Below are positions 33,806 through 42,400 of a stretch of DNA of 64,000 nt, in pieces. Made by a program: the position numbers and the translations under genes. Numbering within the stretch: the stretch's first letter is position 1; every line of letters begins with the position of its first letter. Below the pieces are notes generated by a model. It saw only the letters and a list, made by a program, of their open reading frames with translations. It had not been told where the DNA came from and did not search any database. Source of the stretch: Chitinophagaceae bacterium UBA1930 (GTDB lineage: Bacteria; Bacteroidota; Bacteroidia; Chitinophagales; Chitinophagaceae); NCBI GenBank assembly GCA_002337145.1, contig DDFK01000001.1, positions 496,001 through 560,000 of the forward strand, read 5' to 3'.

Positions 33806-34447
33806 ATGGAACTCATCAGCCAATTAGCAGAACAATATGCAGCCGCCTTTACATCGAAAGAAGACGGGCTATTGCATCAGGTAAACGAACAAACCCAGCA
33901 ACACGCCCATGCACACATGCTCAGCGGCCATGTGCAGGGAAAAATTTTAACATTTTTAAGCTCCATCCTGCAGCCAAAGAATATTTTGGAAATAGGCACG
34001 TTTACGGGCTACAGTGCCCTTTGCTTGGTTGAAGGCATCCACCCGCAAGGGCAATTGCATACCATAGAATTAAGGGAAGAAGATGCCAACACGGCAAGGA
34101 TAAATTTTAGCAACTCAAAATACAGCAACCAGCTAAATTTGCACATCGGAAATGCCCAGGAAATCATCCCCCAATTGGATATGGAATGGGACCTTGTTTT
34201 TATTGATGCGGACAAAACAGCCTATACCGATTATTACGAGCTGATTGTGCCTAAGCTAAATACCCGGGGTATCATTATTGCAGACAACGTGCTGTTTCAT
34301 GGCCAGGTTCTGGAAGAGGAAATAAAAGGCAAAAGTGCAAAAGCCATTCATGCATTTAATGAGCATGTAGCAAAAGACAACAGGACAGAACAAGTTTTAC
34401 TAACCGTACGCGACGGTTTGTTACTCATTAAAAAGAAAGTACAATGA
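33806..34447 (+). CDS. SAM-dependent O-methyltransferase (caffeoyl-CoA OMT type)
   Basis: A 213-residue methyltransferase. The SAM-binding motif LEIGTFTGYSALCLVEG is at about residue 55, then HTIELREEDANTARINF, DLVFIDADKTAYTDYYELIVPKL and GIIIADNVLFHGQV, the standard set of the catechol/caffeoyl-CoA OMT family. The metal ligands typical of these enzymes can be read as D in FIDADK and D-N in IADN. The acceptor is unknown. It is the first gene of an apparent unit with a glucosaminidase gene, whose ATG overlaps its stop by 4 bases (ATGA). Confidence 0.85.
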   Translation: MELISQLAEQYAAAFTSKEDGLLHQVNEQTQQHAHAHMLSGHVQGKILTFLSSILQPKNILEIGTFTGYSALCLVEGIHPQGQLHTIELREEDANTARINFSNSKYSNQLNLHIGNAQEIIPQLDMEWDLVFIDADKTAYTDYYELIVPKLNTRGIIIADNVLFHGQVLEEEIKGKSAKAIHAFNEHVAKDNRTEQVLLTVRDGLLLIKKKVQ

Positions 34448-35499
34448 AAAAATTATTATTGATGGTTGCATGCTGGTTATTGACCATTGTTTCTTTTGCA
34501 CAAAAAGAAAAGGCACAGCAATACATTGATATGTACAAAGACATTGCCGTGGCCGAAATGTTGCGTGGTGGCGTGCCTGCATCTATTACACTGGCACAGG
34601 GCATGTTGGAAAGCGGCTATGGACAAAGCGAACTATGCCAGAAAAGCAACAACCATTTTGGCATCAAGTGCAAAGAAAACTGGACGGGCGATAAAGTGTA
34701 CCATGATGACGATGCACGGGGCGAATGCTTTAGGGCCTACACCTCTGCCGCGGAAAGCTATAAGGACCATTCAGAATTTTTAAAGACCAGGGAGTGGTAT
34801 GCGTTTTTGTTTAAACTGGACCCTACAGATTATGAAGGCTGGGCAAAGGGGCTGAAAAAAGCAGGCTATGCAACAGAAAAAGACTACCCGCAAAGGTTGA
34901 TACAATTGATCAGCAACTACAACCTGCAGCAATACACTTTACTTGCCCTAAAGCAAAAAGGCAACAACGATAATGATGCAAACAGCAGCATGGCATCAAC
35001 AGCAGTTGATACCAAAATAATTGAACCCATTGCAGTAAAGGAAGAAGAAAAAGAAGAGCCGATAGATAGCACTTCCGAAACCGTTATCACACCAGCGGTG
35101 AAGCAAACCGATGCCCTTGCAAAAAAGCAGAGCAAATATCCCGAAGGCATATTGACCATTAACCATGTAAAAGCCACCTATGCAAAAGAAGGCACATCGC
35201 TGCTGTCGCTGGCCAACCAGTTTGGTATTACCTTAAGCAAACTGCTTGAGTTTAATGACATACAGGAGATGGATGTATTGGACATAGACCGTTTGGTTTT
35301 TGTAGAAAAGAAATTAAAGAAAGGTGCTACCGACTTTCACGTTGTGCAAGATGGCGAAAGCATACATGACATTTGCCAGTCTGAAGGCGTGCAGTTGGAA
35401 AGTTTATTAACGTACAACAAACTTAAAAAAGGAAGCCAGGTAAAGAAAGGTGAAAAAATATATCTTCGCCCCATCACGCCTGTAAAGGCAACCAAATAA
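34444..35499 (+). CDS. Glucosaminidase-domain protein with LysM repeats
   Basis: A cell-wall hydrolase of 351 residues. The signal peptide is residues 1-19. The N-terminal domain (about 25-165) is a mannosyl-glycoprotein endo-beta-N-acetylglucosaminidase type, with VPASITLAQGMLESGYGQSELCQKSNNHFGIKC carrying the catalytic glutamate, then YHDDDARGECFRAYTSAAESYKDHSEFL. A low-complexity linker rich in E, K and T (residues about 185-230) leads to two LysM-like units near 240-285 and 295-345. It should cleave glycan strands in the periplasm. It is translationally coupled to the upstream methyltransferase. Confidence 0.9.
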   Translation: MKKLLLMVACWLLTIVSFAQKEKAQQYIDMYKDIAVAEMLRGGVPASITLAQGMLESGYGQSELCQKSNNHFGIKCKENWTGDKVYHDDDARGECFRAYTSAAESYKDHSEFLKTREWYAFLFKLDPTDYEGWAKGLKKAGYATEKDYPQRLIQLISNYNLQQYTLLALKQKGNNDNDANSSMASTAVDTKIIEPIAVKEEEKEEPIDSTSETVITPAVKQTDALAKKQSKYPEGILTINHVKATYAKEGTSLLSLANQFGITLSKLLEFNDIQEMDVLDIDRLVFVEKKLKKGATDFHVVQDGESIHDICQSEGVQLESLLTYNKLKKGSQVKKGEKIYLRPITPVKATK

Positions 35500-35523
35500 T
35501 CATCATTTCATCAACTTCTGTTT

Positions 35524-36060
35524 ATGCCTTTAAAAGTATTGGATAAAGAGTTTGTACCTTTTATTGAAGAAGCGACTATTATTGAAAAGATAAAGGAACT
35601 GGCAGCCCAGCTAAAAGCCGATTACGAAGGCAAACGTCCACTGTTTATTGCAATACTGAACGGATCGTTCATGTTTACATCGGACCTTTTTAAAGAGTTG
35701 GACTTTGAAGCCGAAATCTGTTTCATAAAACTGGCTTCTTACAAAGGCACCAAATCATCAGGACAGGTTATTACTGCCATTGGTCTTGACATGGACATCA
35801 AGGACAGGCACGTGGTGATACTGGAAGACATTATAGACACCGGCAAAACACTCCATACATTTTTACCACAGCTACACAACCAACAACCAGCATCATTAAA
35901 AGTGGCCGTGCTGTTGGACAAACCAGAACCAAGACAGTTTGAAGTACCTATTGACTATGCCTGCTTTGTAATTGAAAACAGATTTGTACTGGGTTACGGA
36001 CTTGATTATGACGGTCTTGGACGTAACATCCGCGAAATTTACCAGCTTAGCAATGCATAA
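35524..36060 (+). CDS. hpt: Hypoxanthine phosphoribosyltransferase
   Basis: A purine-salvage enzyme of 178 residues, transferring ribose phosphate from PRPP to hypoxanthine or guanine. The signature PRPP-binding loop is VVILEDIIDTGKTLHTFL, with the two acidic residues ED before DTGKT. The N-terminal LFIAILNGSFMFTSDLFKEL and C-terminal base-binding stretch DYACFVIENRFVLGYGLDYD are typical. It follows the glucosaminidase gene by 24 bases on the same strand, probably in one transcript. The purine gene purS lies elsewhere in the window. Confidence 0.92.
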   Translation: MPLKVLDKEFVPFIEEATIIEKIKELAAQLKADYEGKRPLFIAILNGSFMFTSDLFKELDFEAEICFIKLASYKGTKSSGQVITAIGLDMDIKDRHVVILEDIIDTGKTLHTFLPQLHNQQPASLKVAVLLDKPEPRQFEVPIDYACFVIENRFVLGYGLDYDGLGRNIREIYQLSNA

Positions 36061-36140
36061 TCTTTTGTAAAGATTGCCCACTGCGTATATTATTTTGGCT
36101 TTTTCAGCGTTATCTTCAGGTTAAACCCATCGCCTAACCA

Positions 36141-37901
36141 ATGAAACAAGCGTTGCTTGCATTGCTGATAACCCTGACTGCCCTTCATCTGAACGCCCAA
36201 TACTATTTGCGGGGCGAGGTAAAGGATGAGAAAGGCAGGCTTATGCCCGATGTAAAAATCAACCTCTACTCCAAAGGCAATTACTCATATAATAGTGGCA
36301 GCTCGGGCTATTTTGGCATTCCTACCAACCTGGAAATAGATACCATTACACTTACCTATCAGGGTTATGAAATAACCAAAAAAGCAGTTGAGTCCAGAAA
36401 ATACCAATCGCTTGTAATGAAGATGACGGTTGCAACCGCAAGCCTCATGAAGAACAAGCTCAGTTCCGTTACAAAGAACCTATTGAAGGAGCATACATCG
36501 CTTTTTGGTGCCATGGGCGAAAGCTATAGCAGCCTTATTGAAAACGATTATGTAGATGCCAAGAAGTATCCCGAAACAGGTTTTGCATTAAACATAGACC
36601 GTGCATCGTATAGCAATGCAAGACGCTTTATCAATAATGAAGTACTGGTACCAACAGATGCTGTAAGGATTGAAGAAATGCTGAATTACTTTAGCTTCAG
36701 TTGCAATAAACAATCATCCCGTAAAGACGGCTTTTCTTGCAAAAGCTATGTAACCAATTGCCCCTGGAACAAAGGCAACCAGTTGCTTTTCCTGAACCTG
36801 AACGCACCCAAACTGAACCTTGATACCGTACCTGCAAGCAACCTTGTTTTTTTAATTGATGTATCTGGCTCAATGGATAAGCCCAACCGTTTGCCCTTGT
36901 TGCAAAGTGCATTCAATATGCTTACAGACAACCTGCGTGAAAAGGATACCGTAGCCATTGTTATATATGGCGGCGGTGTGGCAAGGGTATTGAACCCCAC
37001 AAGTGGTGCGGAAAAGCAGAAAATAAAATCGGTGATAGATTCATTGACTGCAAGTGGCGACACACCCGGCGAAGGGGCCATTAGTTCGGCTTATAACTCT
37101 GCTAAGGAAACATTTATAAAAGGCGGCAATAACCGTGTGATACTGGCTACCGATGGCGATTTCAATGTAGGGCAAACATCGGAGAAGCAGTTGGAGGAGC
37201 TGATTATACAGCAACGCCAATCGGGCATTTACCTTACCTGCCTTGGTGTTGGCATGGGCAATTATAAAGACAGTAAACTGGAAACACTTGCCAAAAAAGG
37301 CAATGGCAATTTTGCCTATATAGATAACCTGCAAGAAGCACAGAAGGTACTGGTAACAGAGTTTACCAAAACATTGTACACAGTGGCCAATGATGCTTTC
37401 TTGAATATCAATTTCAATCCGGATGCGGTTAAGGAATACCGTTTGATTGGCTTTGACAACAGGAAGGCTTCGGTAGAAGACAGCACAAGCGAGCTGGAAG
37501 GTGGCGAAGTAGGCAGTGGCCACTCTATGATTGCCATATTTGAAGTGACCCCAAAAAATACAACAGTTGACAGCAACGTAGTTTTTGCAAAAGCAGTATT
37601 GCAGTATAAGATACCCAATACAGATGTAACAAAAGTGCAGCGGTTTGATGTGCATTATAAAATTGAAGACATCTATAAAGCAGATCCATCCATACGTTTT
37701 GCCGCATCGGTAGCCATGTTTGGCAGTTTGTTGAAACTGTCCAAATATGCAACAGGCTATTCCTTTACAGATGTGCTGAATCTTGCCCAAACAGCAGTAA
37801 ACACTGCCGATTATTCGCAGACAGAGTTTTTGACATTGGTACAAAAAGCCAACCGCCTGTACAATCCAACCAAGAAGAAGAAAAAGGCCATGGAGCGTTA
37901 A
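36141..37901 (+). CDS. von Willebrand factor A domain protein (YfbK-like)
   Basis: A secreted protein of 586 residues. A signal peptide (ending LNAQ) is followed by a carboxypeptidase-regulatory-like domain (LRGEVKDEKGRLMPDVKINL). A YfbK-type N-terminal region (TGFALNIDRASYSNARRFIN) precedes the vWA domain, whose MIDAS is DVSGS (about residue 240), with T and D positions in SLTASGDTPGEGAI and LATDGDFNVGQ. The C-terminal DUF3520-like region runs to a Lys-rich tail (PTKKKKKAMER). vWA domains of this kind mediate metal-dependent protein contacts. The partner is unknown. Upstream is hpt, 80 bases away. Confidence 0.88.
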   Translation: MKQALLALLITLTALHLNAQYYLRGEVKDEKGRLMPDVKINLYSKGNYSYNSGSSGYFGIPTNLEIDTITLTYQGYEITKKAVESRKYQSLVMKMTVATASLMKNKLSSVTKNLLKEHTSLFGAMGESYSSLIENDYVDAKKYPETGFALNIDRASYSNARRFINNEVLVPTDAVRIEEMLNYFSFSCNKQSSRKDGFSCKSYVTNCPWNKGNQLLFLNLNAPKLNLDTVPASNLVFLIDVSGSMDKPNRLPLLQSAFNMLTDNLREKDTVAIVIYGGGVARVLNPTSGAEKQKIKSVIDSLTASGDTPGEGAISSAYNSAKETFIKGGNNRVILATDGDFNVGQTSEKQLEELIIQQRQSGIYLTCLGVGMGNYKDSKLETLAKKGNGNFAYIDNLQEAQKVLVTEFTKTLYTVANDAFLNINFNPDAVKEYRLIGFDNRKASVEDSTSELEGGEVGSGHSMIAIFEVTPKNTTVDSNVVFAKAVLQYKIPNTDVTKVQRFDVHYKIEDIYKADPSIRFAASVAMFGSLLKLSKYATGYSFTDVLNLAQTAVNTADYSQTEFLTLVQKANRLYNPTKKKKKAMER

Positions 37902-37973
37902 TGCACAATCATTAACCCGGTATTTCCTTTCTATACAGGCCTCTCCTATCATATAGTTCAAGTATGTACACCT

Positions 37974-37991
37974 GTTGATGGGTGCGACGCC
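37974..37991 (+). repeat. Dispersed repeat core, copy 4
   Basis: GTTGATGGGTGCGACGCC between the vWA gene and GNAT gene, co-directional with both. The left flank (AGTTCAAGTATG, TACACCT) recurs to the right of the core in the 57368 copy, and CTGGTTACA follows in both. Confidence 0.8.
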
Positions 37992-38130
37992 CATGCAGTT
38001 GAATCGTGTTCATTGGCTGGTTACACAGTACCTATTTCGTCTGAAGCAACATCTTGATCCAACTAATAATTCCGTGTTTCGCTGCTTATTTTAAAAATGA
38101 TTATTATCTTGTAAGCCCACACTAACAACT

Positions 38131-38562
38131 ATGGCACTAAAAATTCTTTACCACGGTTCCAAGGAATACCAGCAAATGGTGGACCTGCGGATGCAGATAT
38201 TACGCAAGCCATTAGGCCTTTCGTTTACACCGGAAGAACTGGCAAGGGAAAAAGATGATATTTTGATTGGCTGTTTTGAGGACGATGATATTATGGAAGG
38301 TTGCTGCCTGCTAACCAAAGAGGGCGAGAAAACGGTACGGCTGCGTCAAATGGCCGTTACCAGCGGCTTGCAGGGCAAGGGCATTGGCAGGGTACTGATG
38401 AATTTTGCAGAAAATATCGCACGGGACAGGGGCTTTAAGAAGATAAACATGCATGCCCGTAAAAATGCCATTGGCTTTTACGAGAAACTGGGTTACCAAA
38501 CGGTTGGCAATGAATTTTTTGAAGTGACCATTCCGCATTATGTAATGGAAAAGGAACTGTAA
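38131..38562 (+). CDS. GNAT family N-acetyltransferase
   Basis: A 143-residue acetyltransferase with the GNAT fold. The acetyl-CoA pyrophosphate loop is visible in VTSGLQGKGIGRVLMNFAE, with the expected Q-x-x-G-x-G/A pattern. Motif B follows as KKINMHARKNAIGFYEKLGYQTVGNEFFEV. The N-terminal KEYQQMVDLRMQILRKPLGL is typical of the ElaA-like subgroup. The acceptor is unknown. The convergent YcxB-like gene ends 10 bases away; a TATCTTGT box lies near 38107 but matches the promoter pattern only partly. Confidence 0.85.
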   Translation: MALKILYHGSKEYQQMVDLRMQILRKPLGLSFTPEELAREKDDILIGCFEDDDIMEGCCLLTKEGEKTVRLRQMAVTSGLQGKGIGRVLMNFAENIARDRGFKKINMHARKNAIGFYEKLGYQTVGNEFFEVTIPHYVMEKEL

Positions 38563-38572
38563 AACGCTCCTG

Positions 38573-39052
38573 TTATTTTTTTGTGCCGACCCTGGCATCT
38601 AACATGGCCCTAAGTTCATGCCGCATTTCATCGGGCATGTTTTCTTTTGGTACAAGAAAGAAAGACTTCTCATCAAAATACAAATGGAAGAAATGCGGGC
38701 TCTCAAAAAAACGGGAGAACTGGTTCCAGGTCCAATTGGTATAGCCCCTGCTGTTTTCCAGATGCACCGCCGAGTCTAGGAACTGTATGGTAAAATGGTC
38801 CTGAAAGGTTGCTGCCTTGCGGTAAATGCTAAAGGGCAATATATACCAGATTGCCAGCATCATGAATACCCATATTGCAGAGCCCAGCAAAAAAGGTTCG
38901 GGCCTTATTTTTTTGGTGTAAAACAGAATAGCCGAAACAACCGCAAATACATTTACCAAAATCATCATCACTTTTATTTCCTTGCGGGAGATGAAATGGT
39001 AACGTAGTGCCTGTAAGGTCTTGCTTTTATTGTACGAGAAACTGAACTGCAT
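38573..39052 (-). CDS. YcxB-like membrane protein
   Basis: A 159-residue protein of the YcxB-like type. Two adjacent membrane segments (about residues 28-45 and 50-70) are followed by a soluble C-terminal domain with IQFLDSAVHLENSRGYTNWTWNQFSRFFESPHFFHLYFDEKSFFLVPKENM, which is the common core: sorting residues for W, F and Y and a final KENM-x-P element. Function of the family is unknown. The start at 39052 is used because the preceding residues (MLHSKIH) are not part of the family, and a promoter box lies just upstream. Confidence 0.7.
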   Translation of the reverse strand: MQFSFSYNKSKTLQALRYHFISRKEIKVMMILVNVFAVVSAILFYTKKIRPEPFLLGSAIWVFMMLAIWYILPFSIYRKAATFQDHFTIQFLDSAVHLENSRGYTNWTWNQFSRFFESPHFFHLYFDEKSFFLVPKENMPDEMRHELRAMLDARVGTKK

Positions 39053-39070
39053 ATGAATTTTTGAATGCAG

Positions 39071-39078
39071 CAAATGTA
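39071..39078 (-). promoter_or_regulatory. Putative -7 box of the YcxB-like gene (TACATTTG)
   Basis: Minus-strand TACATTTG fits TAnnTTTG fully. It lies 18 bases before the ATG at 39052, giving a short leader of about 14 bases. Confidence 0.4.
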
Positions 39079-39125
39079 TAGAAAGAATTTTTGGAGCTGC
39101 ATTCTATTTACTGGCAATGCAATAA

Positions 39126-39155
39126 GGGCAGGCATTAAAAAGCCTGCCCCTTTTA
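39126..39155. terminator. Hairpin after the PID-CTERM-like gene
   Basis: Stem GGGCAGGC/GCCTGCCC (39126-39133 with 39142-39149) with an 8-base A-rich loop; the plus side exits into CTTTT. On the minus strand it lies 42 bases past the stop of the mini-gene at 39191, and the exit is weakly T-rich. A likely terminator for that gene. Confidence 0.65.
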
Positions 39156-39190
39156 CAGGACAGGCTTGTAATAGTACCATAGGGATCAAC

Positions 39191-39403
39191 TTATTTGGCT
39201 GCTTTCATTCCCTTTTTTTCCTTTAACCTTTTTGCACCATAGCCCACACCTGCGGCTACCAGTAAGGATAGGCCGCCGTCAATGGGCACGTCATCCGTAT
39301 CATCGCCAAAACCTGGTTGGGCATGCAATAAGGAGGGAAGCATAAAAAGTACGAACAGTAAACTAAAAGTTACTAGCTGCGTGGTTGATATTTTCAGTTT
39401 CAT
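39191..39403 (-). CDS. Small exported protein with PID-CTERM-like sorting tail
   Basis: A 70-residue protein. The N-terminal signal peptide (SLLFVLFMLPSLLHAQ) is followed by a very short acidic middle (PGFGDDTDD). The C-terminal tripartite tail is VPIDGG, a short hydrophobic helix LSLLVAAGVGYGA and a basic end KRLKEKKGMKAAK. This matches the PID-CTERM protein-sorting pattern that I recall from Bacteroidota, analogous to PEP-CTERM tails cleaved by exosortases. After export almost no mature chain would remain (about 10 residues). It is 32 bases downstream of the 1614-residue T9SS cargo gene, on the same strand. No exosortase gene is in the window. Confidence 0.72.
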   Translation of the reverse strand: MKLKISTTQLVTFSLLFVLFMLPSLLHAQPGFGDDTDDVPIDGGLSLLVAAGVGYGAKRLKEKKGMKAAK

Positions 39404-39435
39404 AATAAATGATTGGGTTAATGGAGCGGTTAGGT

Positions 39436-42400
39436 TTATTGTTTGATAACAGTGACTGTTTTTTTACTGTCGCCATTCAGTAACTGTACATTGTACATAC
39501 CGTTGCTCCAGCCTTTTACAGAAATGGTTTGGTTACCTAAAAGTACTTTACCGGCTTCAATGGTTTGCATAACCTTACCATTCATATCCACTATTTTAAT
39601 GGTGGTGGTTGCTGTATTGTTCAGGCCATCGTAGTTGATGTTTAACACATCGGTAGCCGGGTTTGGTGAAACCTTTACAGTAAAGTTGCTATTGGTTGCC
39701 AAAGCAGGCGATACTTTTTGTACCAGCTCAAACCTTTGTTCGCCCTGGCTTGCAGCATTTGCAGTAACTGCAAAGTCATAGGTAGTGCCTGTTTCCAATT
39801 TGGTAAGTGTGTTCAGGTATTTGTCTTTTAGGTAAACGGTGGACTGTTCGTTAACCGCTGCATTGTTCAGTTCCGTTACAATAAACCTGAAGCTTCTTGC
39901 CTGTGCTGTTGCAAGGCCCAATGGTATAATTGCATCTTCTTTTATTGACCTGCCATCAACCGATAATTTTTCGTTATCGCTGGTGATGCTGTATAAGCTC
40001 ACATCGGGATTGAACATTTTGAGACCGTCAATCTCGGCTTCTTTGGTATCCTTGTAGTCTTTGTTGAAATTGAAATTCAGTTCATCCCAGAAGATACTGC
40101 CATCTGCACTTTCCAATCTCATCTTTAAGGTATTGCTTACCGTTGCATTCCTAAACAGCACATCCGAAGTTACACTTGCAGTTTTATCTGTTTCGTGAAA
40201 AGCAATGCTAGGCGTGCTTCCTGTAGATTGTATAAAGAATGCACTATAGGCCGGAAGGTTGTATGCTGTAGTACCAATGTTCTGTGCTATTGAATAAGCA
40301 CCCCTTACACCTTGATCCACTTTCCATACATAAATAAAATTGCTTGCATTTGTTCTTGTGGCAAGGTTAAGGTTTATGGCAGATGGGTAAGGGTTGCCCA
40401 CTAGGTTCCAGTTGGCACCGCTGTTTACAAGGCTAACAGTCTTATCACCCATATTCAATGCACCTGTTAATGCAACTGTTGGGCTGCCAACTGTATAAGC
40501 GGTACTGCCATCCAAACCTTGGCCCTGTGTACCCCTTACCAATGCCCTGACACCTTGATAGGTGTTCCATGCATTGGCATTGCCGTTGGTTGAGTTGGTG
40601 GCTGTTGTATAAGCTGTCCAACCCGGGTCGGCTGTTGTGTTACCATTACCTGCAGTGGTATTGTACCAAAATACAGATGGATTGTTGGAAGCAGTAGTTG
40701 TAAAGCCATTGGTGCTGCCGCCTGCACCTGTAATATCAAAACCAGTAGTGCCTTTTAATTGGCTAATGGCAATGGAAGTGCTGAACGGATGGCTTATAAA
40801 GCGGTATGCCCTTTTGCTTGGCGAAGCTGAAGCAAGGCCGCCACCGGGTACATAACGTTGCACGTTTACGTTACCCGATATATAGTTGCCGCTGCTGCTA
40901 CCTGCTGCTATATTGGCTGTGCCACTTGCGTTGCTTACCAAAGTAAGCAGGCCATTGGTTGTTAATATACCAGCGGTAGGTGTGTAGGTACCTGTTATGG
41001 AAGTGGTGCCACTGCTTATGGTTGCACCTGCATTATTGTTTAGTGTAAGGTTTTTAATGGTACCTGTACCGGAAATGGTTTGGGCAGATGAACCATTTAA
41101 GTTCAATGCCACGTTATTGATAATAGTACCTGTATTGGTTAAGTTGCCGGCAACATTGAATGTACCACCGGTAATGGTACCGGCATTGGTTAATGCACCT
41201 GAAACGGTTAATATACTGCTGTTGGTTAATGTTGCACCGCTTGCAATACCCAAGCCTGCAATGGTTGCAGGTGCTGCACTAAATGTAGGGGCGTAAGTGG
41301 TACCTGATGGTATGCTTACCTCGTCGGTGCTGGTTGGTACAGTGCCTGCACTCCAGTTGGTAGTTGTACCCCACGCAGTGCTGCTTGTTCCTGTCCATAC
41401 ATTTACAACAGACAGGTTGCGGAACACAGAATAAGAATTGTCGTTCGAAGTTAGCACATCTGGCTTGCCATCTCCGTCAATATCAAATGCTGAGGCAAAA
41501 TAAGGGGAGAAAGAATTGACCGGTCCTACCGCTATCCTGGCACCAAATGAAACGGCACCTGTGGAACTGGTGTTCTGGTACACACCCAACGCTGTATTGT
41601 ATGTATTAAATACTAAACTGCTTAAAGCAATATCTACTTTGCCATCACCATTAATATCGGCAACCATTAATTCACCTGGGTCGTAGGAATCATATTCACT
41701 TCTGGTAAAGCTGAGGCTGCCTACAGAACTGGTGTTTTGGAAAACACTTAATTTGGTATTTGCCGAGCTGTATGAAGAGCTGGTAGCAACATCCATTTTG
41801 CCATCGCCATTGAAATCGCCTACTACTACCCTGTACACATTGCTCGTTGTAGCAAAACTGGTTGCAGCAGCAAAGCTAATGTTGCCTGTTCCTGTACTTG
41901 TATTCAGCAATACAATCATGTTGTTACCGTTTCCACTTACAATATCCAACTTGCCATCGCCATCAATATCTGCAATGGTATGCGTAGAAGAAACATAGTT
42001 GTTCATGGTACCATTGGCTGTATATACAGGGGCAGCCAAACTGAAATTGCCTACACCTGTACTGGTGTTCCTGTAAATAGCCAAACGGTCACCAGATGTT
42101 AACACGATATCGGGTTTGCCATCTTTGTCAAAATCGGCAACAGAAGCATTGCCTTGATCTATTGACATACCAATAGATGGCGCAAAACTGATCGTTCCCG
42201 ATGAACTGTTGTTCAATAAAACTGCAAGACCGGCACCATTCAGGTTTCCACATGGCACAACAAGATCCAGTTTGCCATCGCCATCCACATCAGCTAATGT
42301 TACGGTCATAGGTTCCTGATAGGAAGTACTAAATTCCTGTCTTGTACCAAAACTTACCGAGCCAGAAGCACTGGTATTACGCATAACAGTGATGCCGCTG

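Noticed and set aside
37041..37994. 317-codon minus-strand ORF antisense to the vWA gene
   Set aside because: Composition is Cys/His/Tyr-rich without domain signal, and it lies exactly over a well-supported gene. It is a frame shadow.
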